A DNA stretch of 64,000 nt from Epiperipatus broadwayi (taxonomy: Eukaryota; Onychophora; Udeonychophora; Euonychophora; Peripatidae): contig JAQFVV010000027.1 in the NCBI GenBank assembly GCA_028023455.1, positions 4,769,845 through 4,833,844 on the forward strand, read 5' to 3'. Within the stretch, counting starts at the first letter, position 1. Each line of letters begins with the position of its first letter. This document shows, piece after piece, positions 46,600 to 57,400 of the stretch. The position numbers and the translations under genes are program-made. The notes below the pieces were generated by a model. That model was not told where the DNA came from, did not search any database, and was given only the letters and a program-made list of their open reading frames with translations.

Positions 46600-47395
46600 T
46601 TTGACTTACAAGCACCAAACTTTCTGCACTCCCAACATTGACACCATCCACTTCAAGTAAATATATTTGTAACTATTATTAATCATTCATTAAATTAGAG
46701 GTTATCATATTATTCCTAATCAGGATATAAGCTTTAAATCCAGTTAAAAATTAATATATCTGCTCCTTAAGTAAACAAATGGAATAATTGAACTTCACCC
46801 CTCTTTTTCCTTATATAATATCTTTTTAAATGTATACGAAAAAATCCATATCACAACATATTATTGAAGCATATGAAGACATGTGAAAAGGATGAATAAC
46901 CACCAAAATGAAATTCATGCTTAATCAATAACAGCCATTTGGCTCAGGTCACAATCTATTATGCATGACATTATTTATTTAGTATTTATAAATACTGAAT
47001 TATTATAACTTGATTTACAAGTGTCAAGTGTTTTGCGTTTACAATTTTCACACTATCCATCTTGGATAAATACATTAAGGATTACTACTAATTATTTATT
47101 AATGTAGATATCATATCATTCTTAGTCCTGATAAAAACTTTAAACCTCAGTTTAAGATCAATATATCTATTTTTAATTAGAATTAACACATGGAATAATT
47201 CTTCATCTTTCTTTTTTCACATGTAATTTTTTTTTTAGATATATTTGAAATATTCACTTTATCACTCATTCTTGAAACATATGAAGAAAGACATATAAAA
47301 TGATATTCCATAAGATACATTTCATGCTGAATCAGCACTCTTCTGGATTCAGATCGTAGATGAGTTTTGCATAAAAAGTAAGTTTTAATTTTTAT
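46600..47395. repeat. Two head-to-tail copies of family L (about 380-390 bp each)
   Basis: Copy 1 at 46600-46975 and copy 2 at 47005-47395 share TTGA(C/T)TTACAAG, CAC(A/T)..ATCCA, ..TATTATTAATCATTCATTAA-type text, TCATATTATTCCTAATCAGGA or its variant, AATATATCT, ATGGAATAATT, ..TGAAGCATATGAAGA.. and CATGCTTAATCA or CATGCTGAATCA. Pieces recur at 2426-2905 and 25430-25525. This tandem copy gives the full extent of the family. No coding capacity. Confidence 0.75.
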
Positions 47396-47714
47396 AGACT
47401 TTTATATACTTTATACTGAAAATTTTTAATTGAAATAAAAATATGATAGCAATAGCAAGAATATTTTAGGCATAAAATGTATCAAATCGTAAGTTGCTTA
47501 AGAGATCATGTGATATTTGACTATCAAAAGTGACCAGTTAAGCTTCAATTTTTTTATTCTTCTTCTAAACCCTATTGATCTATTATAAAAATGATCTTTT
47601 CAATTTAGGGTGTGATTTTTTTCCTATGAAACCTTTAATGCTGTTAAAGTCAACTCATGTGAATTCATAAGCATTAAGTTGTAAGAGGACATTTATTTGA
47701 ATTTAAATAGGGAT

Positions 47715-48255
47715 TATGTTTATTAGTTTAGAAGGACATGCAATGGATAAATTAAACTTGAATAGGGTCCTTTTGGTAGAAATACTATAATATTAAAAGA
47801 AAGTATGCCTACATATTTGAAAATGAGGTTTAATAAGTGTTTATAACTAGTTTTTACATATGGATCTGAGACATGGTTACTTAATAGAAAGGCACTGCAG
47901 AGACTGCTGATTATTTAATGGAATATAAAAAGGTTATACTGGGAGACACAAAAAGAGATTGTGAGCTACACGAGTGAGAGAACAAAGAGTATTATTGTCA
48001 TCATTGAACTAATAGATAAATGGAGCTCGGCTAAATATATTAATAAGATTATAGTAGAAGGATAGTAGACATCTTAAACTGGATTGTAAGAGGTTATAAA
48101 ATATCTAGAATATGAAAACATAAGATGGGTAGATGAAATAAGGAAGTTTGTTGTGATGTAAAAATCAGACTGTGGATAGAAAAAATTGGGCTAAACTTGG
48201 AAAGGTCATCATTCTAAAGTCAATCAAGAATGGTTGATAATGAAGATGATAGGTG
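47715..48255 (+). pseudogene. LINE-A 3' fragment, degenerate
   Basis: Matches LINE-A from ..KLNLNRVLLVEIL.. (the LGW.AFGRN block) through ..YGSETWLLNRKALQRL.., ..KWSSAKYINK.., ..LNWIVRGYKI..I.KHKMGR to a ..GATAATGAAGATGAT tail. Many stops and indels: an older copy. Confidence 0.7.
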
Positions 48256-48292
48256 TTTTAAGGATTGGTTTATATAATTGTAAAACTCACTT

Positions 48293-48382
48293 TAACTTTT
48301 AGTTTTTTGTCTTCCCTCTGGCTTTTTTTAAGAACTTAACTTTTAGTTTTTTGTCTTCCCTCTGGCTTTTTTTAAGAACTTA
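48293..48382 (+). repeat. Perfect tandem duplication of about 42 bp
   Basis: AACTTTTAGTTTTTTGTCTT followed by CCCTCTGGCTTTTTTTAAG occurs twice in succession with no difference. Very recent slippage or assembly duplication. Confidence 0.9.
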
Positions 48383-49010
48383 GAATGATCATACTTATTT
48401 TGAATGGCTAAAGTTAATGTTTTAAATATGAAATAACTGATGTAGATAAACAAATAAACTGCATTTTTATCTGCTAAAAAAATAGAGAGAGACAGGAACA
48501 GCTACACTACCATGCATAAACTTTTCTTGTTTATAATGGTACATGCCAAATATTTTTAAATAATTCTGGATTTATTTGCAAAGAAATAATTGCCTTCCCA
48601 GAATTTAGTCTATATTTGAATGTGTTTTAGTCACTAATAGTATTCTTCATTATTTATCATAATTATACTTTGTACACAGTGTAAAAATGTATTTAATATG
48701 TTCACATTTATGTTTATCCACTTTCTATCATAATGGCAACTAAGCTTCTTAAGTAACTCTAAAGTTCCGAATAAACAAACAGGAATCTAGTTCTAATTTT
48801 TGTGATAAAATAATTTTAGTTACGCATGTGCAACAGCGTAATGCTGTGTTAAATATTACAGTTTACAAACATCGCGCTATAAAAAATGATTTGTTTTAAT
48901 TATTGTTTTGAAAATTTTTAAAAGTTTTATAAAATATAATGAGACTTAAACCATAAATTTATGCATGAGCTAACTTATTGAAATGTAAACTTAATAATAT
49001 ATATATATGT
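48383..49010. other. Non-coding stretch
   Basis: No coding signal or matched repeat. It ends in an AT dinucleotide run that is the SINE target. Confidence 0.35.
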
Positions 49011-49096
49011 CAAGCATTGGTGGCCAAGTGGTGAGCACAGCTGTCTTACAAGCAGTTGCCTTGGGGTTCACTTCCCGGCCTACGCTTTGACACATT
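49011..49096 (+). repeat. tRNA-derived SINE, second copy
   Basis: Same family as 33982-34086: TCAAGCATTGG, A-box region TGGCCAAGTGGTGAGCACAG, B-box region GGGTTCACTTCC, end CTACGCTTTGACACATT. It is flanked by near-identical AT runs ending ATATATATG, compatible with a TSD, but these are too simple to prove it. Ends TGTCAAGC / GCTTTGACA are mutually complementary. Confidence 0.75.
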
Positions 49097-49222
49097 AAAA
49101 TATATATATGAAAAATATTTTATATAAAGATTTAATTTGATCAGTAATATACTAAAAAAAAAAAATTTTTTTTCTTCCTCAAACACAATTTTATTTGTTA
49201 TGCAGAACTTGTAATAAAAGTA

Positions 49223-49296
49223 CAGGGTGCTCATAAATTAATTAATTCAATCACTAGCTAAAAAATAGTGATTGAATTAATTTATGGATACTCCAC
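49223..49296. repeat. Short perfect inverted repeat
   Basis: CATAAATTAATTAATTCAAT on the left is answered by ATTGAATTAATTTATG on the right, around TAGCTAAAAAATAG. It may act as a cruciform or be a tiny MITE. Confidence 0.7.
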
Positions 49297-49324
49297 AATT
49301 ATTATTCCAAATTAAATATAACTA

Positions 49325-49832
49325 CCAAAATTGTTATTAAACCACTAAACATCACATGACCACTAGTTCTTATGCTTGCTCATAACTGTTATTAAAACAG
49401 GCAAAACTCTCCATACCTTAGTTATGAGCAAGCATAAGAAATGGTGATCATGTGATGTTTAGTGGTTTAATTTCATGCCTAATAGGATAGTGATGGCTAT
49501 GGTTATTAAAGAACCAAAGACACCAAAATGTATGGGTACTGAACTGAGTTCAGACCTATATGACTATATAAGCTAATGAGCTTGGATCGAAAATATTGTG
49601 TTTTTAATTTCATTCTCATAGTTTTGTAGTTAAATAGAGATAAAAGTTGGCTGCTGGAGAGTTGCATTATATCCTAAGATCTAGGTGCAGTGCTCTCAGA
49701 TCCAAAGCTCCTCACTGAAGAAGGCTACAAGCCATGAGTAGGCATTAGATAGGGATTTTATGCACAAACCTTCTGGCATCAATTGATTACGCTGACTTGC
49801 ACTGAGTGGCACTACTGTATGGATAGTTTTGC
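49325..49832 (+). repeat. Hammerhead-family repeat, copy E (longest copy)
   Basis: Begins with a short inverted end (49325-49390 against 49415-49475, AACCACTAAACATCACATGA / TCATGTGATGTTTAGTGG). It then runs ..CAAAGACACCAAAATGTATG.., ..GAACTGAGTTCAGACCTATA.., ..TGCATTATATCCTAAGATCT.., CTCACTGAAGAA and on to GTGGCACTACTGTATGGATA. It best defines the family length (about 420-500 bp). In the core, 22 nt including GAAAC and the cleavage site are deleted between two copies of A (CAAGCCA then TGAGTAGG), so the ribozyme is dead here. Confidence 0.75.
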
Positions 49833-49859
49833 CAGTTTTCATTAGTTAATTTACTATAC

Positions 49860-50360
49860 ATATATAATATTAAGAGAAAGACAATATTTTGTAGACTTTT
49901 GAACATAAAATTAAGGAATAGATTAATTAAATTCTATGTGTGGAGTGTGGTTGTAAAATGGAAACAATGAATAATAAAATTCCAAACAGATTGGAAGCCT
50001 TTAAGATATGGTCATAGAGAAGAATGAAAAAAAATCAGTTGAATGAATAAAATAACAGATAAAGTTTTGAAAAGAATAAATGAAAGAAGATTGATTGAGG
50101 AAATTAGAAATAAAAAGAGAAACTGGATTGGATATATATTAAGAAGAAAGTATAGTTCAATAAAAAATGTTATGGAGGGAATGGTGAATGGAGACAAGAA
50201 GAAGAAAGGATGGAGAAGATTGACATTATTGGATGAAATAAAAGATGGGAAGAGTTACATAGAATTGAAGAGCTGAGCAATGAAGAGAACAGAGTGGAGA
50301 AATGGATGAATTGGTGTGACTACTCTCTGGATCTATCTATGAACCAGAATACTATTGATG
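49860..50360 (+). pseudogene. LINE-B 3' fragment
   Basis: ..KLRNRLIKFYVWSVVVKWKQ, then a frameshift, ..FQTDWKPLRYGHRE.., then an open frame of 77 codons: MNKITDKVLKRINERRLIEE, IRNKKRNWIGYILRRKYSSI, VMEGMVNGDKKKKGWRR, LLDEIKDGKSYIELKS. This is the thumb and C-terminal part of a non-LTR reverse transcriptase. It matches 20830-21295 plus 23037-23290. The tail is ATTGATGATGAG. Confidence 0.75.
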
Positions 50361-50907
50361 ATGAGATAATTTTATAATATATTTTTATATTAATGGTTGT
50401 TATAATGTGAATACTGTTCCATTAATAGATTAAATCCCATGTAAATGTACAATTAGTTAGTTGCTAAAACTTTTCAAGTTTCAAAATCGTATAGTTCACA
50501 ATTCCATTATAGTTTATGTGTTGATATTCAGATACTTCAATCTTCTAGAATCATGTGATAAATAGAGGTTGTTACTGTGGAATAGCATATACAGTCATAG
50601 AAGTTGGTCTAGAAATTTTTTGCCTGGAATGGTAGGTCACAATTTCATAACAAGTTGTAAGAAATGCACTGTAAATCTATATTTTATTGCCTTCACATGT
50701 ATGTGTGTATATAGTGTGTATATATTCACATTTCATCAAGTTTAACCCTGTAAGACCCCTCTCTATAATTTATTTGGCAAAAATATATGTGTGTCAGATT
50801 TATAATTTTTTTCCTGAATAGTCCAATGGCAATATGGGATTGTAGTCTATAACTTTTGGTGTTCGACCTTATGAATTTCTGAGTAATAAATAGATTATTT
50901 TACCCGT
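50361..50907. other. Non-coding stretch
   Basis: AT-rich with GTGTATATA-type simple sequence near 50700. No gene. Confidence 0.35.
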
Positions 50908-51050
50908 CATGCTTTGGTGCTGTTCTAAAGTGTCAGATATTGGATCTCAAATCACCATGGATCGGGCAATAAATTCTTGCATGATTTGATGCAGTTATAG
51001 TGTGTCAAACTTTGGATCTTAATATCTAGGGATCGCAGTTCATTTCTGGC
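50908..51050 (+). repeat. Two diverged tandem units of 72 bp
   Basis: CATGCTTTGGTGCTGTTCTA..GTGTCAGATATTGGATCTCA..ATGGATCG is followed at 50980 by CATGATTTGATGCAGTTATA..GTGTCAAACTTTGGATCTTA..AGGGATCG. No further match in the window. Confidence 0.7.
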
Positions 51051-51654
51051 GTTTTCGTTTCTCGAATTTTATATGAACTCAAGAAGCAATAAATCATAAG
51101 ATTATTATTAATGCCATGAATTTTATTCTAGTCCCAATTCTTCAATATTTTAAACTATTTCATTTTTGATCTTTTCCATTAAATGCCGTCGCTAAGATCT
51201 TGATTATTAAAGTTTCTAGAACGATAGCAACTTATTGTCCTGCGATGTGTCTTACTGTGATCGAATATTAATTAAACTATGGATCCCCAAGTCACTTCCA
51301 AGGTTTAAGTTAAAACTATTCGATTTTATTTTTTATGCATATTTAAATTAGAAAGAGTTTTGAAACATTTTTACATTTCCCAATCTTATTTAATCATTTG
51401 GAGGGGGGATTTTTAATGTAAAGAATTACTTGACTGAATTCATATTAGGAGTATAATAAATTATAAATGAACTAATTATTTGTTTGGACAAAAGTCTAAA
51501 AGCAAAGGAATAAGAGTAAGAGAGAATTTCCCAAATAACTTAGGTTTTAAAGTAAATTACTTTCATCTTTTCTAAGGAGAAAAAAAATCTACTTTCAGTT
51601 ATTTTTAGAAACTTTTAAAACGGAGTAATGGAAATTATTAAAAATTCCATCTTC
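51051..51654. other. Non-coding stretch
   Basis: No open frame or repeat match. Confidence 0.35.
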
Positions 51655-52030
51655 CAAGGAATGTGGGATGACCAGTGAGCGAATTCTGTCTTAACAGTAG
51701 CTTCAAATTACAACACTAACATCAGCCAATCTCAACGTAGTTGCTTCGCCTCCGAGATGAACTCTATTATAAACAAAGTTTTGCACACCTGCAACGAAGC
51801 GCAGCTGCGTAGAACCCAAGTAAACACCGCACCGATCGTTATTTTCTTCGCTGTATTTCTTTTAACTTAAAGTAAAATAAAGCATTTCTCCACATTATGA
51901 TCTTTAGGCAAGGTTAAGACACCTGAAAAATTCATCATTGGGAAGCGTTAGCAAATAGAAACGATCGGGATAATCACGTGAGAGAAACTTTTATTTACTG
52001 CGGAGTGGTAATTTATCAAACGTTAAAATT
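51655..52030. promoter_or_regulatory. CpG-enriched patch, candidate promoter/first exon
   Basis: CpG is rare in the window but clusters here: GTTGCTTCGCCTCCGAG, AACGAAGCGCAGCTGCG, CACCGCACCGATCG, AACGATCGGGATAATCACGT. TCACGTGA is a palindromic E-box-like site (51976-51983). I find no TATA box at a clear distance and no coding exon beside it, so direction is unknown. Invertebrate promoters are not reliably CpG-marked. A young unmethylated insertion is an alternative. Confidence 0.25.
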
Positions 52031-52509
52031 CAAACTATCTTTGTATAAGCAATGTAGTTTTTTTTAACTTTTAAATAATTTTTAAATTAGTTTGAAAATT
52101 TCATCTCTCTTTCCTCATCTGTCTTTTTTATTTTTTTATCGCTGTTACGAGATGTCAGATTTGACAAAAGGGATGTTTATTTTGTAATGAGTTAATGTTT
52201 ATTTTTTGAAGCGGCTTTGTTTTACTATATTTCAGTCTGCCGTGATTTATTATTACGAACGCTAATTTAGAGGTAGTTGTTTTATTATTATTTAAATGGC
52301 AGATTAATAATTAAAATTTAATGTTCATTATTAATATTTAATGATGTAGCCAACCCAGTAAATGAATATATTCAACACTCGCAAATAAGCATAGCCTTTC
52401 CAATTCTAAGAAAAAAATAATAATAATACTCTAGGAATGAGTTTTACGATGCCTATACAAACCAGTCTGTGAACCACAAATACGACCACATATAAAACCC
52501 CATGCCTTT
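52031..52509. other. Non-coding stretch
   Basis: AT-rich, no matched element. Confidence 0.35.
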
Positions 52510-53221
52510 TATACTAGTGGTCCGCATTCTTTTTAAAACACTTGGGACCCCCATACTCAGACTGAAATTTTACCCGACCCGTTACCATCGAATTATAAGC
52601 ATATAAGAATAGTAATAATAAAAATTGTTTTACCACACACAAATATATATATATATCTTCCTTGCTACAAATATATATCTTCTTCGTTGCTATTATCTTT
52701 ATCATTTTCTCAACGTCTGGTCTTTATAATCAATTTTTCCTTTAAAAATTTTAATTTCTATCGTGTACATAAAAATAAAAAACAAGTTTTAAAAAATATT
52801 TAATTATAAATCTTTTGACAAAAAAATAAATATGATAAATGTGTGATAATAATTGTTTCTTAGTAGATCTGTTGATTTGTAGCAATTACAACTTCTTTAA
52901 TCTATTTTAGAAAATGTGAACATTCAAGAGCGTAGTACCACATGGCATTAGGAGAATACTAGCATGAATAACAAAACTCTGACAGTAAAAATGAGAGCAA
53001 TATAAGTGAATTTCCATTATGATGTACTGTTTATACAAATTGAACTGAAATATAAAGAAAAGTGTTTAAATACGCAAGTGGTCAGACACACAACAATGAA
53101 TTAAGCAGTTTTTACTTATTTTTTAATAGTGTTTAGGTTTTTGTTTTCGCAGTTAAAAATTTATTGGATACTTTCTGTGACCCCTTGAGGAGTCATGACC
53201 CATGGGTTGTACACTGATGCT
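52510..53221 (-). mobile_element. hAT-like non-autonomous element
   Basis: One end reads TAGTGGTCCGCATTCTTTTT then ..ACTTGGGACCCCC.., the familiar shape of hAT termini (CAGTGGTTC..., ...GGGACCCC). The other end on the minus strand is TGGGTCATGACTCCTCAAGG then GGTCACAG. About 340 bp of the interior matches 34620-34952. No transposase frame, so it is non-autonomous. The right end abuts a LINE-D piece. Class assignment rests on end shape only. Confidence 0.6.
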
Positions 53222-53587
53222 TTATATTGTTTATTTGATATTTTGTGAAGACTTTCACTTATAATTTTTTCTGCAGAAAATATTGCTTTCTGAAGTACTT
53301 CAACATCATGTCTAATTATTGCTACCCAGTATATTATACATCCTTTACCACATCTTCCCAATAAACGCAATCAACCCTGTGCTGTAGAATGTCTCTGAGA
53401 ATCTGTACATCATAAGAGCGTTCTGTTTCTCCCGTGAAAACCATGCTTCTGTTATTCAAAAAATATCTTTTGAGAAAGTCTTGTTTTGTTTATATCATTT
53501 TCACATGTACAATCCAATGAAGATGTGATTTTACAATAATGGACTCTGTAATATCACATCCAGTAAGTTGAAAAACATATTGATTGA
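53222..53587 (-). pseudogene. LINE-D C-terminal fragment
   Basis: On the minus strand: QLTGCDITESIIVKSHLHWI, VHVK.., ..ERSYDVQILRDILQHRVDC, YWVAIIRHDVEVLQKAIFSA, EKIISESLHKISNKQYK. It matches the end of LINE-D at 43170-43530 (QLTR.NIIESIIIYSYLYWI, ..WEAIIRHNNGVF.KEIFSAEG). One frameshift lies in the middle. Confidence 0.75.
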
Positions 53588-54560
53588 TCTTTTTTTTTTA
53601 AATAGAATTTATTGGTCAATTAGAAATACAATATGAATACAATGTTTTTTTATGGATATTCAGCATTGCTGTCTATGGATACCTCCAGAGATACCTGGTT
53701 GAGCTTGAGGCTGCAAGGGATTGTTCATAATTGATAGTTCTTGGATTTTTGGGGGATGGAATGTTCAGGTTTTAGGCAACTGGTAAATTGCCCAGGTTTC
53801 ATTAAATATTCCCATGGGATCTACTATTCGGTCTCTTGTCTTAATTTTTTCCATGATCTTACAAAATGTAGAGATTAAATCACAGTTATTATTTTTGAAG
53901 ATTAATTGACATCATAATAACCAGATGGCAAAAATGAGGAAAATTGTGTTCCTGGTTACACAGAAGTGTCCTTTTATTATAGTGGCTTTAATTGAAAAAA
54001 TTTCCTTAGGATTAACTTTGGTACAAGCTGTGATGAATTTTCTAATCAGATTCAAGTATTGACATGTATGAAGGACATGTTCAATGGTTTCTTCTTCTTG
54101 TTTGCAAAGTTGACATGTCGAATCGATTTTGGTTAAACCCCTCTGCATGACCAGAAAATGATTTGTTAGCAGTGCAGTGAGAGTTAATTTAATTATGAAG
54201 TCCAAATGTTTGGACTTCATATACCAATATCTAAACTATTTTATGATCCTCTTTATTGTAATTCCCAGAGCAGGTGGGGGATTTGTGTTGTTGTTTATGG
54301 CTAAGGTGTAAGCACCCCAATAGGTGATTTTTCCTTTAAATGGGGTAGGAGAGATTTGTGTAACCTTTTTAACATAATCCCATATAGTGTTGAGCCATTT
54401 ACTTTTAAATGGTAGAGGAGTGTCCATAGGGTTCACTAAGAAGGAAAATTGATTGTTTGGATGTTTGAAACTGTATTCAGCATTTTTAAATGAAACTTTT
54501 CTAATGCCTTTGTATTATGTAATAGGGTGTCCAAGTCTTAATTCTATGCCAAAATGAGAC
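53588..54560 (-). pseudogene. LINE-E: Tx1/L1-like LINE 3' end with A-rich tail
   Basis: Minus strand: NPMDTPLPFKSKWLNTIWDY (about 54430-54375), ..GKITYWGAYTLAINNN.., one stop, then ALLTNHFLVMQRGLTKIDST, CQLCKQEEETIEHVLHTCQY (54110-54050, CxxC...H...C), ..RIVDPMGIFNETWAIYQLPK and an A-rich end at 53588-53600. A Cys/His block of this type after ..R.G....CQLC...E...H.L..C is the zf-RVT domain that follows the reverse transcriptase in Tx1/L1-type LINEs. The RT itself is absent (5' truncation). It is inserted next to the LINE-D fragment. Confidence 0.75.
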
Positions 54561-54654
54561 TAAATAACAGTTCTACTCATAGCTAATTTTGTTGCATCAC
54601 TTGACAATCATCATCTGATCTGCACATTTTCATTCATTAGCAAACTTTTTTAAT

Positions 54655-54905
54655 CTTAGAACTTTTATGCCATCTAGTGTGAACTTTAGTAATCAATGGA
54701 TGCTATTTTGTGTTGGTGGCTTGATTTTATAATTATAAAAAAAATGGATGGTAGAGAAAAGCTGCATTAGATCCAAAACCCAATTGCACTGTTCAAAAAG
54801 ATACAAAAAGCTTCTTGCTGGTGAAAACCATAAGTTTGAAATGTGTCTTGTGATATTTGGATTGGATAGCTCTGGATAGAGATTTATTAAGCACTATATT
54901 GTTGC
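54655..54905 (+). repeat. Hammerhead-family repeat, copy H (old)
   Basis: GCCATCTAGTGTGAACTTTA, ATCAATGGATGCTATTTTG, CATTAGATCCAAAACCCAAT, core CTTCTTGCTGGTGA..TTTGAAATGTGTCTTGTGAT, AGAGATTTATTAAGCACTAT. In the core CTGGTGA replaces CTGATGA and GAAAT replaces GAAAC. Dead copy. Confidence 0.6.
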
Positions 54906-55821
54906 TTTTTAAAGCTTTCACTAGGTAGTATAAAAGTTTTAAGAATAATTTAGTTACAATAGTTATTTTCATGTGACAAAATACTCTGTACTTTAACTTG
55001 CTAAAAACAACAGCCTATTGAAATCTGTGCTGCGACTCAATGTCTCGGTCCATTTTTTCTATTTTAAAAGCTACTAAGATATTTTTTTTAAGAGAGAGAG
55101 GAGGTTTGAAGTTTTGAACTCTTGCAAAAAGTGACAATATTTTCTTCAAACTTTCAAAATATAAAAGCATTATATCAATAAAATAAAAAATCTTGTAATT
55201 TTACAACTCATCTACATTTCAAACACGTTTTTTTTTTTCAAAATAAAATAATTAAATTTTTTATCTGTATCTTTTTAGTATCTATGCACTTATGATTAAT
55301 ATTAGGTATTTTATATAAATGTTGTATAGTGAAAATTTTCAAAACACTATTATTGGTATCTTTTTGACCTGGAAAGTCCATGTTAATGTATCATTATATT
55401 CATTTTCCAAATGTTTTTAATAAATTCTTATGTGAATTATCCACAGTTAGTTTCATTAATGTGTTGATCATTTTGGGTCTTGGTTGGCATGTATACCGCA
55501 TGCATGAAAGTAACTTAATTCTGGGCATGATTAATCCACAATGGCTATATGCAATTTTGTAATGTAAATGCTACCACAGTAAAAGGGTAGCACTCATTAG
55601 AAAACCAGTTGGTATGGAGATGAGAGTGTTCTGGATAGAGATTTTAAATATTTTCTCATACCACACTTTTTAATTAAGAGCTTGTTTGAGCTATTGGTAC
55701 GCTCTTTATATTGCATTTTTGTAACTACAAGCTTATAAAAGTAATGTCACATTATATATGACTTGCTGTATTAATTATTGAAATAGTTAAGATTTTACTT
55801 CATTAACGCTTAAATAAATTA
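54906..55821. other. AT-rich spacer
   Basis: No gene. A short hammerhead-family scrap may lie at 55575-55660 (GGTAGCACTCATTAG, TCTGGATAGAGATTTTAAAT), but it is too diverged to be sure. Confidence 0.35.
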
Positions 55822-56235
55822 ATATATATATGTGCTCTGCGCACAGGTAATGAAGCTATTAATAAATTGTCAAAAAATTTTACCGCCAAGCGCTTTCGGG
55901 ACAGTCTACAGTCCCATATTCATGGCAAGTTATTCTGTTAATAACTGTAAAACTATGCAAATTTTATGCAAACTTATGTGCAGATGTTACATGGACCATT
56001 TACGCTGACACATCAGCAATCAACAGAAGAGAGGCCTGCTATTCTCTATCCTTTAAATGGTCCACGTAACATCTGCACATAAGTTTGCATAAAATTTGCA
56101 TAGTTTTACAGTTATTAACAGAATAACTCGCCATGAATATGGGACTGTAGACTGTCCCGAAAGCGCTTGGCGGTAAAAAAATTTGACAATTTATTAATAG
56201 CTTCATTACCTGTGTGCAGAGCACATATATATATA
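55822..56235. repeat. Large near-perfect palindrome, about 180-bp arms
   Basis: The left arm 55822-56002 and right arm 56053-56235 are reverse complements with only a handful of differences. Outer TATATGTGCTCTGCGCACAG against CTGTGTGCAGAGCACATATA, then TTTACCGCCAAGCGCTTTCG and inner ATGTTACATGGACCATTTA. The spacer of 50 bp is unrelated. Both ends lie in AT dinucleotide runs. No coding capacity and no second copy in this window. Confidence 0.9.
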
Positions 56236-56261
56236 TTACTGTATTAATTATTATAAAAAAT

Positions 56262-56735
56262 ATTTATCCAAACCACTTCAAACACTTTTTAGCAAAACTC
56301 TTTATTTGTATATATATATATATACATATGCCTACACTTCGACTGTCCTGCAGTCTTCTTCAGAGCCCAGTTAATTTTTTTAAGAAATTAAAATGAACTG
56401 GGCTCTGAAGAAGACTGCAGGACAGTCGAAACATAGAAAATGAACTGGACTCTGAAGAAGACTGCAGGACAGTCGAAATGTAGGTGTATGTATATATGTA
56501 CAAATAAAGACTGCAGGATATATGTACAAAAAAGAGTTTTGCTTATTTGTACATATATACACACACCTACATTTTGACTGTCATGCAGTCTTCTTCAGAG
56601 CCCAGTTCATTTTTTTTAAGAAATTAAAATGAACTGGGCTCTGAAGAAGACTGCAGGGCAGTCAAAATGTAGGTGTATGTATATATGTACAAATAAAGAG
56701 TTTTGCTAAAAAGTGTTTGAAGTGGTTTGGATAAA
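56262..56735. repeat. Nested palindrome with five CTGAAGAAG-type motifs
   Basis: Outer arms: TTTATCCAAACCACTTCAAA / TTTGAAGTGGTTTGGATAAA. Inside, GAACTGGGCTCTGAAGAAGA units and their reverse complements alternate: plus at 56405, 56452 and 56641; minus at 56337-56363 and 56571-56597. They are joined by TATATATGTACAAATAAAGA pieces. The structure looks like repeated inversion and template switching of one short terminal unit. Confidence 0.9.
56405..56479 (+). ncRNA. Hammerhead-like CTGAAGA-stem-CGAAA motifs (two)
   Basis: CTGAAGA, A, GACTG, loop CAGGA, CAGTC, GAAAC at 56405-56432 and the same with GAAAT at 56452-56479. Stem II has five Watson-Crick pairs. The core order is as in hammerheads, with the same single extra A before the stem as at 16345. 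A cleavage triplet is not clear here, and helix I is not evident. The copy at 56641 has lost the G of GAAA. Confidence 0.3.
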
Positions 56736-57274
56736 TTGTATTTATAGGATATTACAGCAAAATAAAGAAAAGTGTGATTTTGGTAATATTTAGAAAAATA
56801 TTATTTATGATAATATAATTAGGATTCTAAATGAGCGTTTAAAAGAAGAAAATTAAAAATAATTACCCCAAGTCTTTTGTCATCTGATAATTATCACTGT
56901 CGTCATTAGTGTCTTCAGATCTTCACAAGCTTCCTAAAATATGTTAAGACTCTTTCATCTAAGTGTGGATTTGTAAGCAATTTTGCTAATGTTTTTAAAA
57001 AAATCCAAGTGTTTAATTTTCTATGACTGATCAAAATTTTTTATATGAAATAAATCATGTTGACAGTTGAAATATTTAACATTTGGAAGAAAATTGCCAT
57101 TGACTGACATCTTATTTAAGTTACAATCTGGAAGCATCTCAAGTCTTTCAGTACTGGAATACATGTATGCAATAGTATCACACAAAAAAAACAATACGTA
57201 ACAGAATTTCATGGACCTGGTAATTGAACTCAGTTGAATGCACTACTTTAGAAAAATTATAATCAAGTAGTATA
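56736..57274. other. AT-rich spacer
   Basis: No coding signal. The minus-strand open stretch at 57021-57212 has no recognised domain. Confidence 0.35.
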
Positions 57275-57400
57275 ATAAAATAAATTTGATTTTTAATGTA
57301 GAGAAGGGAAATAAACCTTCAAACATGTGCTTTTCATGAATTTATACTCTCTCGCCCATTAGCATTAGTTTAAAAAGCATAAATAGATCAATTCATTGTG
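57275..57400 (+). repeat. Single arm of the 58.97-59.2 kb inverted-repeat family
   Basis: TGTAGAGAAGGGAAATAAAC, TTTTCATGAATTTATA, TAGTTTAAAAAGCATAAATA correspond to the reverse complement of 59100-59205. Confidence 0.6.

Noticed and set aside
48988-49110. Perfect TSD for the 49-kb SINE
   Set aside because: The flanks are AT dinucleotide runs, so the match is not diagnostic, unlike the 21-bp TSD of the 34-kb copy.
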